DNA of 64,000 nucleotides from Hymenobacter sp. YC55 (GTDB taxonomy: Bacteria > Bacteroidota > Bacteroidia > Cytophagales > Hymenobacteraceae), in NCBI RefSeq assembly GCF_029433095.1, contig NZ_JARNTX010000001.1, positions 2,046,001-2,110,000 of the forward strand. Direction: 5' to 3'. Position 1 is the stretch's first letter. Each line of letters opens with the position of its first letter. Positions 33,962 to 42,690 of this stretch are shown piece after piece. The position numbers and the translations under genes were made by a program. The notes under the pieces are model-generated. The model worked only from the letters and a program-made list of their open reading frames with translations, was not told where the DNA came from and did not search any database.

Positions 33962-34225
33962 TTACGATTCCAGATCCAGCAGGTCGTTTAACGTAATGGG
34001 GTCGGCGTAGTCGTCGAAGGTCGGCGTGGTGGAAAAGGAGTGGGTGCGCAGCACGTACTCCATGGCGTGGTCGTAGCAGACCTCGCAGAAGAAGTCGTAG
34101 AGGCAGTAGAGGGCGACGACTTGATCGGGGAGGCGACGGGCGGCCATAAACGTGCCGTCGGTCCACACCAAGTGCATCTGCTGGCGCAGCGGCAACGCGC
34201 AGAACGTGTTATGGGAAGCGGGCAT
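33962..34225 (-). CDS. Small hypothetical protein, 87 aa
   Basis: Starts MPASHNTFCALPLRQQMHLV; then WTDGTFMAARRLPDQVVALYC, LYDFFCEVCYDHAMEYVLRT and an acidic C-terminus (DDYADPITLNDLLDLES). No signal or membrane helix. The LPLR, GTF-A-R, VALY-L--FF-E and terminal IxLxDLL pattern looks like a conserved small fold; I do not know a function. Lies between two copies of the paralogous family on the same strand with 15 to 21 base gaps, so they form one operon. Confidence 0.6.
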   Translation of the reverse strand: MPASHNTFCALPLRQQMHLVWTDGTFMAARRLPDQVVALYCLYDFFCEVCYDHAMEYVLRTHSFSTTPTFDDYADPITLNDLLDLES

Positions 34226-34246
34226 GGAACTGGAAAAAGCTCAGTG

Positions 34247-34564
34247 CTAGAAAGCAGCCACCAGGACGGGCTCCGGTAAGGCCGCCGTGACGTGCGCCTG
34301 GAGCGAGCGGTGCAGCGCTTGCCAGGTGGCCAGCTCGGCGTGCGCCTGCGGCGGCAACACGGCCAGTTGTTGCTCGAGCAAGGCCAGGTGGCACAGCAGG
34401 TCGTGCTCGCGGGGCGAGAGCTGGTCGGGATAGAACGGAAACAGCGCCGTGAGGGTCGCCGACACGGTTCTTAGTAGATACTGTTGATTGGCAGGAGAGT
34501 AGAAGGTGCTGCTTTGACCTTGCAAGCGCAAGGCCACGCGGCGAAGGGTAGCCGTAAGAACCAT
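34247..34564 (-). CDS. Small paralogous family protein, copy 4
   Basis: 105 residues, MVLTATLRRVALRLQGQSST, then YLLRTVSATLTALFPFYPDQ, HLALLEQQLAVLPP and TWQALHRSLQAHVTAALPE. It aligns end to end with copies 1 and 2. It appears richer in GC than copies 1 and 2, suggesting an older divergence or a separate origin. First gene of the small-ORF operon running to 33690. Confidence 0.65.
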   Translation of the reverse strand: MVLTATLRRVALRLQGQSSTFYSPANQQYLLRTVSATLTALFPFYPDQLSPREHDLLCHLALLEQQLAVLPPQAHAELATWQALHRSLQAHVTAALPEPVLVAAF

Positions 34565-34700
34565 ATAAAATAGCTAAGTGTGGTAATATTTAAGTTAATT
34601 CAAATACTTCAGATAGGCAATGTGCTTGTGTTAGTAGCCACTCTAGCACCTAGAATTGTCCCTACTTTATCACGGGTTAGCCTCGCAGCCGCACGCGCTG

Positions 34701-34848
34701 CTAGGAAGTGCGGTGTTTGAGCAAGTAGAAGCGTCTGTTTTCTTTCACACCTTGGCGCAGTACTTCCCAGTCCAGCGAGTGGAGATAGTTGAGGACGGCC
34801 GCTTCATCGGCAAAGCGCGTGCTTTGCCGTTTTCCTATACGTAGTCAA
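34701..34848 (-). pseudogene. 5'-truncated small gene
   Basis: The minus strand from a TGA just above 34845 down to TAG at 34701-34703 encodes about 47 residues ending FADEAAVLNYLHSLDWEVLR, QGVKENRRFYLL, KHRTS. No ATG, GTG or TTG start is in the frame. The AAVLNYLHSLDWEV pattern reads like the conserved end of a small cytosolic protein. The plus-strand ORF over it (34656-34844) is a shadow. Confidence 0.5.
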
Positions 34849-34854
34849 TTCGGC

Positions 34855-34977
34855 CTACCAGCCACCCGGCTGCAGCGTCAGGCTAGGAGCAACAGGAATA
34901 GATAGTAGAGTAAAGGAGATATTATTGGCGGTGATAAGCCCGCCTTGACCGCGCAAGCCTAAGTAAATTAAGCCTGG
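34855..34977 (-). pseudogene. Possible 3' fragment of a lost gene
   Basis: Between in-frame stops the minus strand encodes about 40 residues: SFPGLIYLGLRGQGG, then LITANNISFTLLSIPVAP, ending LTLQPGGW and TAG at 34855-34857. No start codon. It reads as protein-like, but it is short and unrecognised; it may be the tail of a gene broken when the module was assembled. Confidence 0.3.
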
Positions 34978-35020
34978 GAAGCTTCATATCTAAGCTCTAG
35001 CAGATGCCAGCGCTTACTTC

Positions 35021-35263
35021 TTACTTAAAGCTTTTGGCAAAGCATTGATATAATTCGCTGCTAAGATTCAATGGCACCCACCGCTCAATTTCAATCCGTG
35101 CCTTGCCCTCATTCAACTCCAGCGTATAGCAGAAGTCAATCGGAAGGGCGTGCTCGTTGAGATACGCTTGGTGCCGATTCGCAACCACGCCGACAAGCGT
35201 TGTAAAAAGGTGGTAGCGGTTGGTAATAGCAGCATCGAGGGTAGGGGAAGCGAGCATATGCAT
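35021..35263 (-). CDS. Small hypothetical protein, 80 aa
   Basis: Starts MHMLASPTLDAAITNRYHLF and continues with TTLVGVVANRHQAYLNEHAL, FCYTLELNEGKARIEIERWV and LSSELYQCFAKSFK. Small, soluble, with a central two-strand pattern; no family recognised. A good -7 box (TATTTTTG on the minus strand, 35302-35309) lies 39 bases before the ATG, which supports expression. It is the gene nearest the intact tRNA. Confidence 0.55.
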   Translation of the reverse strand: MHMLASPTLDAAITNRYHLFTTLVGVVANRHQAYLNEHALPIDFCYTLELNEGKARIEIERWVPLNLSSELYQCFAKSFK

Positions 35264-35301
35264 AAGGATGGTATAAGCGATACAGATAGATAATAGGTCA
35301 G

Positions 35302-35309
35302 CAAAAATA
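35302..35309 (-). promoter_or_regulatory. -7 box for the 80-aa gene
   Basis: TATTTTTG on the minus strand fits TAnnTTTG; ATG is 39 bases downstream. Confidence 0.5.
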
Positions 35310-35501
35310 CGGCCATTCCTTACGCTCTATGGATAGATAATCTCGTTCTCGATGCCTAAAGCTTGTTTGCGAGCCCTATGTAGCATTAGAGCTTGACGTT
35401 CTCAAAGCACTCCCTATAGCAGTAGAAGTGGAGGAGGGAACTGGGCGCTAAGAGCAGGATAAAGAATGCGCTGTCCCCTAAAGTGTCCCCTGAGAAAACG
35501 A

Positions 35502-35532
35502 AAAATGCCTCCCTGGAATAGAGAGGCATTTT
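35502..35532 (-). terminator. tRNA-Met terminator
   Basis: AAAATGCCTC (35502-35511) pairs with GAGGCATTTT (35523-35532). On the minus strand it directly follows the tRNA and ends in a T-run. The same hairpin, with one stem base changed, accompanies the tRNA remnant at 31.34 kb. Confidence 0.85.
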
Positions 35533-35536
35533 CTTG

Positions 35537-35610
35537 TAGCGGGGACGAGAGTTGAACTCGTGACCTCAGGGTTATGAATCCTGTGCTCTAACCAACTGAG
35601 CTACCCCGCC
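35537..35610 (-). tRNA. tRNA-Met (CAT)
   Basis: A 74-base cloverleaf on the minus strand: acceptor GGCGGGG / CCCCGCT, D-arm GCTC-AGTTGGTTA-GAGC, anticodon loop TTCATAA (anticodon CAT), T-arm ACGAG-TTCAACT-CTCGT and discriminator A. No encoded CCA. The first acceptor pair is G.T and the anticodon stem has one A.C mismatch at its base next to the loop. The G1 start argues for elongator Met, although a CAT anticodon could also be a lysidine-modified Ile tRNA. Confidence 0.92.
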
Positions 35611-35625
35611 GGGTTTTTGGTGCCG

Positions 35626-35633
35626 CAAAGGTA
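35626..35633 (-). promoter_or_regulatory. tRNA-Met promoter -7 box
   Basis: TACCTTTG on the minus strand, 15 bases before the tRNA 5' end, followed by CGGC. A TTG lies 21 bases further upstream, giving a complete Bacteroidota sigma-A promoter. Confidence 0.8.
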
Positions 35634-35744
35634 GCAACTATATTTGTTTCTGTGCAAGCGCCACGTTGAAAAAAAAGCCGTGTATATTGCTCCTGTCCGA
35701 CATTCCTCGGGGTGTCGGTAAAATTGGTTTTAGTTTGTTCTGTT

Positions 35745-36158
35745 ATGCCCCTTTCCGCTACCCGTCGCAAACACCGCTTCACGGTGGAGTTTCCTATTAA
35801 TGCGTCTCCGAAGATTCTGTATCCCTACTTGGCTTCCGCTTCTGGCTTGTCACAATGGTTTTGTCAGGACGTGAGAATTGATGAGGACCACCGCTTTAAT
35901 TTCATTTGGGACAATCAGCCCCACTACGCTGAAATGAATTCGCATCGCACCAACCGCTCCGTACGGTTCGTATTTCTTGATGGGAACAAGCGCCCTACGC
36001 CCGATGCAAATTTTTTGGACTTTAGCTTAGAGGAATCGCAACTAACTCAGGAGGTGTACCTGCGGGTAATGGATTATTCAGAAGAAACCGACGAAGAGGA
36101 GCTTCAGGAAATGTGGGAAGGACTTGCCCAGAAACTTCGGGAACAGGTAGGGGGCTAA
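35745..36158 (+). CDS. START-like (SRPBCC) domain protein
   Basis: 137 residues, starting MPLSATRRKHRFTVEFPINA. The HRFTVEFPINASPKILYPYL entry, SGLSQWFCQDVRI and FIWDNQPHYAEMNSHRTNR fit the AHSA1/START-like fold found in Cytophagales, which encloses a hydrophobic pocket. C-terminus is acidic (EETDEEELQEMWEG). Cytosolic, ligand unknown. ATG 35745 rather than 35712. It precedes the LptF/G permease gene by 110 bases. Confidence 0.8.
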   Translation: MPLSATRRKHRFTVEFPINASPKILYPYLASASGLSQWFCQDVRIDEDHRFNFIWDNQPHYAEMNSHRTNRSVRFVFLDGNKRPTPDANFLDFSLEESQLTQEVYLRVMDYSEETDEEELQEMWEGLAQKLREQVGG

Positions 36159-36268
36159 TTGCGGTTTTCGCTTACGAACACTGAGCACACGCGAAACACG
36201 TAGTATCTTCGTTGTCCCGCGGCTCTTTCAAGGAATGATCCCACGTCGGGACCATTGGTAGCGTAAGC

Positions 36269-37702
36269 ATGAAAAAACTCGATAAGTTGATCCTACGGGC
36301 TTTTGCCGGTCCATTTCTACTCACGTTTGCGGTAGTGGAATTTATTCTGCTTACCCAATACATGCTTAAGTACCTCGATGACCTAGTTGGCAAAGATTTA
36401 GGCTTCGATATTATCGGTCAGCTGCTGTTCTTCTTCAGTGTGCTGATGGTGCCGGTTGCGTTGCCGCTCGCCGTGTTGCTTTCGTCTCTGATGACATTTG
36501 GCACACTCGGCGAGCATCACGAGCTGACGGCTATCAAAACTTCTGGAATTTCGCTTACGCGCATTTTGCGGCCCGTCCTGCTGACGAGTTTGCTGCTGGC
36601 TGGATTTGCATTCTGGTTCAACAATGCCATTGTGCCCCGGGCCAACCTGAAGGCCTATAGCTTGCTTTGGGATTTGCGCCAGCAGAAGTTGGCGCTTGAT
36701 ATTCGGCCGGGCGTATTCTACAACGGTATTCCGGGTTATACCATCAAAGTCAACGACAAGCTCGGCGAAGATGGCGACATCCTGATGGGGGTCATGATTT
36801 ATGACCATACGCAAGGCTCAGGCACAATGCGGGTAATTTTAGCTGATTCGGGCCGCATGTTTACCCGTTTCGGAGGGGAGTACCTAAGCCTGGAGTTGTT
36901 CCGGGGTCAAAGCTACGTAGAGCAGCCTGATGCTAATAACCGCGCGGGGGCTAGCTTTATTCGGCAGGCCTTTAGCCGCAATATGATTACGTTCCCGCTG
37001 GCTTCTTTCGACCTCAACCGTACCAAAGAAGAGCTCTTCTCTGACAACAAGATGATGAAGAACGTGAGCCAGCTCGAACACTTTATCGATTCTCTACAAA
37101 ATCGGTTACGATCCGAGCAGCGCCTAGTACCACGCATGGTGTCGCCTTATTACACGTATTTGCGCTTCGATACTACTGGCCGAGCTGCCAACCGGCGGGT
37201 GGAGCAGTTGCAGGTGCCGGCTACTAAACTGCCTGTAGTAAGCGTAAGTACGCTCGAACAAGCTACCAACCGAGCCCGCAACGTGCGCGCCTTTGCTGGT
37301 AGCACCGGCGAGCGACTAGCGAATCTGGCTAAGGAATCTAGCAACTACCGCATCGAAGTATACCGCAAATACGTGCAGTCGTTTGCCATCCTGCTGATGT
37401 TTCTGATTGGGGCGCCATTAGGAGCCATCATCAAAAAAGGTGGTCTGGGCGTTCCTATTCTGGTGTCCATTCTCTTCTTCATCATCTATTATATCTTCTC
37501 GATTATCGGTGAGAAGTATGGCCGGGAAGGAGTAATGTCGGTAGGGTTTGGCATGTGGATGTCTACTATGATTCTATTGCCTTTTGGCCTTTTCTTCCTC
37601 TACCAAGCTCGCAACGATGCTGGCCTGTGGGAATGGAACCTGTGGGATAAGCTGCCCGCCAAGATTCGCTGGCCTTTCCGAGGCTATAAGCGGAGCATAT
37701 AA
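36269..37702 (+). CDS. LptF/LptG family permease (YjgP/YjgQ)
   Basis: 477 residues with six hydrophobic helices in two groups (about 12-110 and 375-455) flanking a periplasmic beta-rich region, the arrangement of LptF/LptG. Motifs: MKKLDKLILRAFAGPFLLTF, LGEHHELTAIKTSGISLTRI (coupling helix to the ATPase) and FLIGAPLGAIIKKGGLGVPI. It works with LptB2 in extracting lipopolysaccharide from the inner membrane. Bacteroidota often carry these genes apart from other lpt genes. Terminated by the hairpin at 37705-37752. Confidence 0.93.
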   Translation: MKKLDKLILRAFAGPFLLTFAVVEFILLTQYMLKYLDDLVGKDLGFDIIGQLLFFFSVLMVPVALPLAVLLSSLMTFGTLGEHHELTAIKTSGISLTRILRPVLLTSLLLAGFAFWFNNAIVPRANLKAYSLLWDLRQQKLALDIRPGVFYNGIPGYTIKVNDKLGEDGDILMGVMIYDHTQGSGTMRVILADSGRMFTRFGGEYLSLELFRGQSYVEQPDANNRAGASFIRQAFSRNMITFPLASFDLNRTKEELFSDNKMMKNVSQLEHFIDSLQNRLRSEQRLVPRMVSPYYTYLRFDTTGRAANRRVEQLQVPATKLPVVSVSTLEQATNRARNVRAFAGSTGERLANLAKESSNYRIEVYRKYVQSFAILLMFLIGAPLGAIIKKGGLGVPILVSILFFIIYYIFSIIGEKYGREGVMSVGFGMWMSTMILLPFGLFFLYQARNDAGLWEWNLWDKLPAKIRWPFRGYKRSI

Positions 37703-37704
37703 AC

Positions 37705-37752
37705 AAGCAAGTGGGGCAACTTTCTAATCACAGAAAGTTGTTCCACTTGCTT
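37705..37752. terminator. Terminator after LptF/G gene
   Basis: A 21-base arm (37705-37725) pairs with 37732-37752 with two mismatches around AATCAC. It begins two bases after the stop codon. Confidence 0.85.
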
Positions 37753-37812
37753 TCATGCAACTGCATACCTGTAACTTGTTGGTGAAAACGAGCAAGCAGT
37801 AACTATTTTTCG

Positions 37813-37820
37813 TACCTTTG
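37813..37820 (+). promoter_or_regulatory. rpsO promoter -7 box
   Basis: TACCTTTG followed by CGGCC, the same extended box as for the tRNA-Met gene. It lies 72 bases before the rpsO ATG. Confidence 0.75.
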
Positions 37821-37824
37821 CGGC

Positions 37825-37843
37825 CACCCCGAGGTGCGGGGTG
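37825..37843 (+). promoter_or_regulatory. rpsO leader hairpin
   Basis: CACCCCG-AGGTG-CGGGGTG is a perfect 7-bp stem that would lie at the very 5' end of the mRNA made from the TACCTTTG box. It may protect the transcript or serve S15 autoregulation; the role is inference. Confidence 0.5.
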
Positions 37844-37891
37844 ATATTTTCTTTTCATTTTTATATCCAAGACGGGGAAACCTATCTGCCG

Positions 37892-38167
37892 ATGAAACTC
37901 ACTACCGAAGCAAAGCAGGCCATTTTCGAAAAAAATAGCCTGCAAAAAGTGGCCTCCGACACCGGTTCGGCCGAAGCTCAAATCGCGCTGTTCACGCACC
38001 GCATCACGCACCTCACGGAGCATTTGAAGGTTAACAAGAAGGACTTCTCGACCCGTTTGGGTCTGTTGAAACTTGTTGGTAAGCGCCGCCGGATGTTGGA
38101 TTACCTCCAGCACCGCGACATCAACCGCTACCGTGCCATCATCAAGGAGCTGGGTATTCGTAAGTAA
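37892..38167 (+). CDS. rpsO: 30S ribosomal protein S15
   Basis: 91 residues, [20 protein letters not shown]. The S15 signature is complete: [23 protein letters not shown] and [20 protein letters not shown], then [21 protein letters not shown]15 binds the 16S rRNA three-way junction early in 30S assembly. ATG at 37892 (the open frame extends upstream to 37841 inside the leader). It precedes pnp, as in many bacteria, but a strong terminator separates them. Confidence 0.98.
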   Translation: MKLTTEAKQAIFEKNSLQKVASDTGSAEAQIALFTHRITHLTEHLKVNKKDFSTRLGLLKLVGKRRRMLDYLQHRDINRYRAIIKELGIRK

Positions 38168-38179
38168 CCCGCCCCGCTG

Positions 38180-38224
38180 GAGCAGGGAGCCTTTCCGCAA
38201 CGAAAGGTTCCCTGCTCTTTTTTA
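38180..38224 (+). terminator. rpsO terminator
   Basis: GAGCAGGGAGCCTTTC (38180-38195) pairs with 38202-38217 with one G.U, followed by TTTTTT. Part of the rpsO transcript may read through to pnp. Confidence 0.9.
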
Positions 38225-38350
38225 TATCGGTTGGGTACCTTTTCCTTGCCCTCGCTGTTATATTCCAAAGTATATTCCTTAGAGCAAAGTAGGGCCGTTG
38301 CAGGCCCTGTTTTTTCGGCTGCTCGCCCGCTGTCGCTTCCAAGCAAATAG

Positions 38351-40516
38351 ATGATGCCCAACTACAACGCGGTTACCAAACACATTACTCTGCCGGATGG
38401 CCGGCAGATTTCCATTGAAACTGGCAAACTGGCCAAGTTTGCCGACGGCGCCGTTGTGGTGCGCCTCGGCGATGCCATGCTGCTGGCTACGGTGGTATCG
38501 CAGCCGAGTTCGCGCGGCGACGTGGATTTCCTGCCACTATCCGTTGATTACCAGGAAAAATTTGGTGGTGCTGGTAAGATCCCCGGTTCGTTTCAGCGCC
38601 GTGAGGGCCGCATTTCCGACTACGAGATTTTGGTGAGCCGCCTCGTAGACCGCATTCTGCGCCCCATGTTCCCTAAAGACTATCACTACGAAGTACAAGT
38701 ACTCGTTACGTTGATTTCGGCCGACAAAGAAGTGCAACCCGATGCACTGGCCGCTTTGGCCGCTTCGGCTGCCCTGTCGGTTTCCGATATTCCTTTTGCC
38801 GGTCCTATTTCAGAAGTACGGGTTGCCCGTATCGACGGTAAGCTGCAAATCAATCCTAAGACGGCTGACATTGCCCGCGCTGATATCGACCTGATTGTAG
38901 GAGCTACCGCCGATTCGGTGGCCATGGTGGAAGGCGAAATGAACGAAGTGAGCGAAGAGGAAATGGTAGAAGCCATTGCCTACGCGCACGAAGCAATAAA
39001 GGAGCAGGTGCGCGTACAAAGCGAACTGGCTGCCGAAATTGAGAAGTCGCACGTAAAGCGCGAGTATCCGAAGTACGAAGAAAACGAGGAACTGAAGCAG
39101 CGTATCACTGAAGCTGTCTATCAGAAGGCTTACGAGGTTGCTAAGTCAGGCAACACCAGCAAAGCCGGCCGCAAAGAGTCTTTCGGGGCTATTAAGAAGC
39201 CATTGCTAGAGGAGTTGCTGGCTGAAAACCCGGAGCTTGACCAGAAAATGTTTGGCCGTTATTACGGCTCGGCTGAGAAGAAAGCAATCCGCGACATGAT
39301 GATCAAGGAGCGCACGCGCCTCGATGGTCGTCAACTCACGGAAATCCGTCCAATTTGGTCGGAGGTCAACTACCTGCCCGGTGCTCACGGTTCGTCGTTG
39401 TTCACCCGTGGCGAAACCCAATCGTTGACTACGGTAGCGTTGGGTACCAAGCTGGACGAGCAGATCATTGACTCGGCTATGCAGTCAGGTTACAGCAAGT
39501 TTATGCTGCACTACAACTTCCCGGCCTTCTCGACCGGCGAAGTGAAACCAAACCGGGGCCCTGGCCGCCGCGAAGTTGGCCACGGCAACTTGGCTATGCG
39601 CTCGTTGAAGCGGGTATTGCCTGCTGAAGAAGAAAACCCCTACACTATCCGCATTGTGTCGGACATCCTAGAGTCGAACGGCTCTTCGTCGATGGCTACA
39701 GTATGCGCCGGCTCGCTGGCACTTATGGATGCTGGTGTTAAAGTTCGTGCGGCCGTTTCGGGCATTGCTATGGGCTTGGTGCAAGACAAGGAAACTGGCG
39801 ACTACGCTGTATTGAGCGACATTCTAGGCGACGAGGACCACCTCGGCGACATGGACTTCAAAGTAACGGGCACCGAGAAAGGGATTGTTGCTTGCCAGAT
39901 GGACATCAAAATCCAGGGCTTGAGCAACGAAATCATGACGGCTGCTTTGCATCAGGCCCGCGAAGGCCGGTTGCACATCCTCGGTGAGATGGCCAAAACC
40001 ATCAACACCCCGGCGGCCGACTTGAAGCCTCATACGCCCCGCTCGCACAAGATGCTCATCGATAAAGAGTATATCGGGGCCGTTATCGGGCCTGGCGGCA
40101 AGGTTATCCAGCAGATTCAGAAGGATACCAATGCCACGGTTATCATCGAAGAGAAGGACGAGAAAGGCCACGTGAGCATCTACGCTTCCAACAAGGAAGA
40201 CATGCAGGCTGCTATCAGCCGGATTCAGGCCATTGCGGCCACGCCAGAAGTGGGCGAAACCTACAAAGGCAAAGTGCGCAGCATTCAGCCCTATGGTGCT
40301 TTCGTGGAGATTATGCCAGGCAAAGATGGTCTGCTGCACATCTCGGAAGTATCGCACGAGCGTCTGTCGGCTCTTGAAGGCGTGCTGGAAGTAGGCCAGG
40401 AGATAGACGTGAAATTGCTCGACATCGACAAGAAAACGGGCAAGTACCGTTTGTCGCGCAAGGTGCTTCTCCCGAAGCCAGAACGGGCGACCGAACAGAA
40501 CGGTACAGTTCAATAA
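38351..40516 (+). CDS. pnp: Polynucleotide phosphorylase
   Basis: 721 residues with the full PNPase order: RNase PH domain 1 ([33 protein letters not shown]), helical linker, catalytic RNase PH domain 2 ([40 protein letters not shown]), KH ([18 protein letters not shown]) and S1 ([20 protein letters not shown]). It degrades RNA 3'-5' with phosphate. The C-terminal tail is short, so no RNase E scaffold-binding region is evident. ATG at 38351 (or 38354). Confidence 0.98.
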   Translation: MMPNYNAVTKHITLPDGRQISIETGKLAKFADGAVVVRLGDAMLLATVVSQPSSRGDVDFLPLSVDYQEKFGGAGKIPGSFQRREGRISDYEILVSRLVDRILRPMFPKDYHYEVQVLVTLISADKEVQPDALAALAASAALSVSDIPFAGPISEVRVARIDGKLQINPKTADIARADIDLIVGATADSVAMVEGEMNEVSEEEMVEAIAYAHEAIKEQVRVQSELAAEIEKSHVKREYPKYEENEELKQRITEAVYQKAYEVAKSGNTSKAGRKESFGAIKKPLLEELLAENPELDQKMFGRYYGSAEKKAIRDMMIKERTRLDGRQLTEIRPIWSEVNYLPGAHGSSLFTRGETQSLTTVALGTKLDEQIIDSAMQSGYSKFMLHYNFPAFSTGEVKPNRGPGRREVGHGNLAMRSLKRVLPAEEENPYTIRIVSDILESNGSSSMATVCAGSLALMDAGVKVRAAVSGIAMGLVQDKETGDYAVLSDILGDEDHLGDMDFKVTGTEKGIVACQMDIKIQGLSNEIMTAALHQAREGRLHILGEMAKTINTPAADLKPHTPRSHKMLIDKEYIGAVIGPGGKVIQQIQKDTNATVIIEEKDEKGHVSIYASNKEDMQAAISRIQAIAATPEVGETYKGKVRSIQPYGAFVEIMPGKDGLLHISEVSHERLSALEGVLEVGQEIDVKLLDIDKKTGKYRLSRKVLLPKPERATEQNGTVQ

Positions 40517-40534
40517 CAAACCGTCGAACTTTCG

Positions 40535-40572
40535 CGGGTATCAGTACGTTGCTAGCAATTAATTGATACCCG
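40535..40572. terminator. Hairpin between pnp and rpoD
   Basis: GCGGGTATCA (40535-40544) pairs perfectly with TGATACCCGC (40563-40572); the loop holds the small palindrome TTGCTAGCAA. No T-run follows, so it may be a weak terminator or a stabilising 3' end for pnp mRNA. Confidence 0.6.
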
Positions 40573-40629
40573 CAGAAAGGGTTTTCAGATGCTCATTTAT
40601 TTCAGAAATACATACTTCTCGCGCCCGCA

Positions 40630-41493
40630 ATGAGACAGTTAAAAATCAGCAAGCAGATTACCAATCGCGAAAGCCAGTCGCTGGATAAATATCTCCAGGA
40701 AATTGGTAAAGTGGATCTGCTCACTCCCGACGAGGAGGTGACGCTGGCGCAACGCATCAAGGAAGGTGACCAGCAAGCGCTGGAAAAGCTTACTAAAGCC
40801 AACCTGCGTTTCGTGGTATCGGTAGCTAAGCAATATCAGAATCAGGGTTTGTCGCTGGGCGACTTGATTAACGAGGGGAACCTTGGCTTGATCAAAGCTG
40901 CGAAGCGTTTCGACGAGACCCGCGGATTTAAATTTATTTCTTACGCCGTTTGGTGGATTCGTCAGTCGATCCTTCAGGCTTTGGCCGAGCAGTCGCGCAT
41001 TGTGCGTCTGCCGTTGAACCGGGTAGGTTCGCTCAACAAGATCAGCAAGTCGTTTTCGGAGCTAGAGCAGAAATTCGAGCGGGAGCCCTCGCCCGAAGAA
41101 ATTGCCGAAGTACTGGAACTGACTACTTCGGAAGTAGTGGACACCCTGAAAATTTCGGGTCGTCACGTATCCGTTGATGCTCCATTCGTGCAAGGCGAGG
41201 AAAACCGTCTGCTCGACGTACTCGAAAACGAGGACGAAGAGTCGCCGGACACGGGTCTAATGAACGACTCGCTTCGCAAGGAAGTGCAGCGCGCACTCAG
41301 CACGCTCACGAAGCGCGAAGCCGACGTAATTACGCTCTATTTCGGCCTTAACGGCGAGCATTCGCTCACGCTGGAAGAAATTGGCGAGAAGTTTAACCTC
41401 ACCCGCGAGCGGGTTCGTCAGATCAAAGAAAAAGCAATCCGTCGTTTGCGTCATACTTCGCGTTCCAAAGCGCTGAAGCCATACCTGGGGTAA
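40630..41493 (+). CDS. rpoD: Primary sigma factor (sigma-70/RpoD, SigA)
   Basis: 287 residues. Region 1.2 ([20 protein letters not shown]), regions 2.1-2.4 ([57 protein letters not shown]), region 3 and region 4.2 ([30 protein letters not shown]). Region 1.1 and the large non-conserved insert of E. coli RpoD are absent, which is the Bacteroidota form that recognises TAnnTTTG/TTG promoters, as seen throughout the window. It is the housekeeping sigma factor. Confidence 0.97.
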   Translation: MRQLKISKQITNRESQSLDKYLQEIGKVDLLTPDEEVTLAQRIKEGDQQALEKLTKANLRFVVSVAKQYQNQGLSLGDLINEGNLGLIKAAKRFDETRGFKFISYAVWWIRQSILQALAEQSRIVRLPLNRVGSLNKISKSFSELEQKFEREPSPEEIAEVLELTTSEVVDTLKISGRHVSVDAPFVQGEENRLLDVLENEDEESPDTGLMNDSLRKEVQRALSTLTKREADVITLYFGLNGEHSLTLEEIGEKFNLTRERVRQIKEKAIRRLRHTSRSKALKPYLG

Positions 41494-41511
41494 AAATTTT
41501 ACCCCACCGAC

Positions 41512-41544
41512 CAAAAACCCCGGCCCTAGAGTTGGGGTTTTTTG
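41512..41544. terminator. rpoD terminator
   Basis: CAAAAACCCC (41512-41521) pairs with GGGGTTTTTTG (41534-41544), T-rich on the plus strand. A second perfect palindrome, GGGGTAAAATTTTACCCC-like, overlaps the rpoD stop codon just before it. Confidence 0.9.
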
Positions 41545-41663
41545 TTGCGAAACGAAGCGGATTATGCTTCGTGGTCGGCGTGAAATTTAGTGTTAGCTCG
41601 ATGTGTTATAGGATGGAGCGGCAACTGCTCGACAGGGCAGAGTGCCACTTTCTTCTAGTCACT

Positions 41664-41671
41664 TACCTTTG
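41664..41671 (+). promoter_or_regulatory. trxB promoter -7 box
   Basis: TACCTTTG, 56 bases before the trxB ATG at 41727. No good -33 TTG. Confidence 0.65.
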
Positions 41672-41726
41672 CTAGCCAAACTCATCATCTTACGGCGCAA
41701 GCATAAGCGTGCGCCACTTCACTCTC

Positions 41727-42674
41727 ATGGAGAATAACACCCCAGAACACATAAAGTGTCTGATTATCGGCTCGGGCCCGGCGGGCTATACAGCTGCTAT
41801 ATATGCTGCCCGCGCCAACCTAGCGCCCGTAATGTATCAGGGTTTGCAGCCTGGCGGCCAGCTTACTATTACCAACGACGTTGAAAACTTTCCTGGTTAC
41901 CCGGACGGCGTGATGGGCCCCGAAATGATGGAAGACCTGAGAAAGCAGTCTACCCGTTTCGGCACCGATATTCGCTATGGCATTGCTACGGCTGTAGACT
42001 TCTCGGGTCATCCTCATAAAGTGACAATTGACGAGAAGGTGGAGCTTACGGCTGACACCGTGATTATTGCCACTGGTGCTTCCGCTAAGTGGCTGGGCTT
42101 GCCTTCCGAAATGCGCCTCAATGGAATGGGTGTTTCCGCCTGCGCCGTCTGCGACGGGTTCTTCTACCGGGGCAAGGATGTTGCCATTGTTGGTGCCGGC
42201 GACACTGCGGCTGAAGAAGCCACGTATCTGGCCAACTTGTGCAGCAAGGTGTACATGATTGTACGGAAAGGGGAGATGCGGGCCTCTAAGATCATGCAGA
42301 AGCGCGTCATCGACAATCCCAAGATTGAGGTGTTATGGAATACCGTTACCGAAGAAATCTTAGGGGAGCACGGCGTAGTAGGTGCCCGCGTAAAAAATAC
42401 GCTAACGCATGAAACGCGCGACCTGAATGTAGAAGGATTCTTCGTGGCTATCGGCCACGAGCCTAATTCCAAAATATTTCAGCCCTATTTGCACCACGAC
42501 GAGCAAGGCTACTTGAAAACGCTGCCTGGCACCGCTAAAACCAATGTGGATGGCGTGTTTGCCTGCGGCGACGTACAAGATTACACCTACCGCCAAGCCA
42601 TTACGGCGGCCGGTTCGGGCTGCATGGCTGCCTTGGATGCGGAGCGTTATCTGGCCGCTCTCGGCGACCATTAA
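41727..42674 (+). CDS. trxB: Thioredoxin reductase
   Basis: 315 residues: FAD motif IIGSGPAGYTAAIYAARA, GLQPGGQLTITNDVENFPGY, the redox-active pair CAVC (SACAVCDGFF, about 137-140), NADPH motif VAIVGAGDTAAEEA and the second FAD motif VFACGDVQDYTYRQAITAAG. It reduces thioredoxin with NADPH. ATG at 41727 rather than the GTG at 41709. Own promoter; followed by a hairpin. Confidence 0.97.
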   Translation: MENNTPEHIKCLIIGSGPAGYTAAIYAARANLAPVMYQGLQPGGQLTITNDVENFPGYPDGVMGPEMMEDLRKQSTRFGTDIRYGIATAVDFSGHPHKVTIDEKVELTADTVIIATGASAKWLGLPSEMRLNGMGVSACAVCDGFFYRGKDVAIVGAGDTAAEEATYLANLCSKVYMIVRKGEMRASKIMQKRVIDNPKIEVLWNTVTEEILGEHGVVGARVKNTLTHETRDLNVEGFFVAIGHEPNSKIFQPYLHHDEQGYLKTLPGTAKTNVDGVFACGDVQDYTYRQAITAAGSGCMAALDAERYLAALGDH

Positions 42675-42690
42675 GTGAAGTAGGAAAATA

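Noticed and set aside
34656..34844. 62-residue plus-strand ORF
   Set aside because: The minus strand encodes a more protein-like frame (AAVLNYLHSLDWEV) over the same bases.
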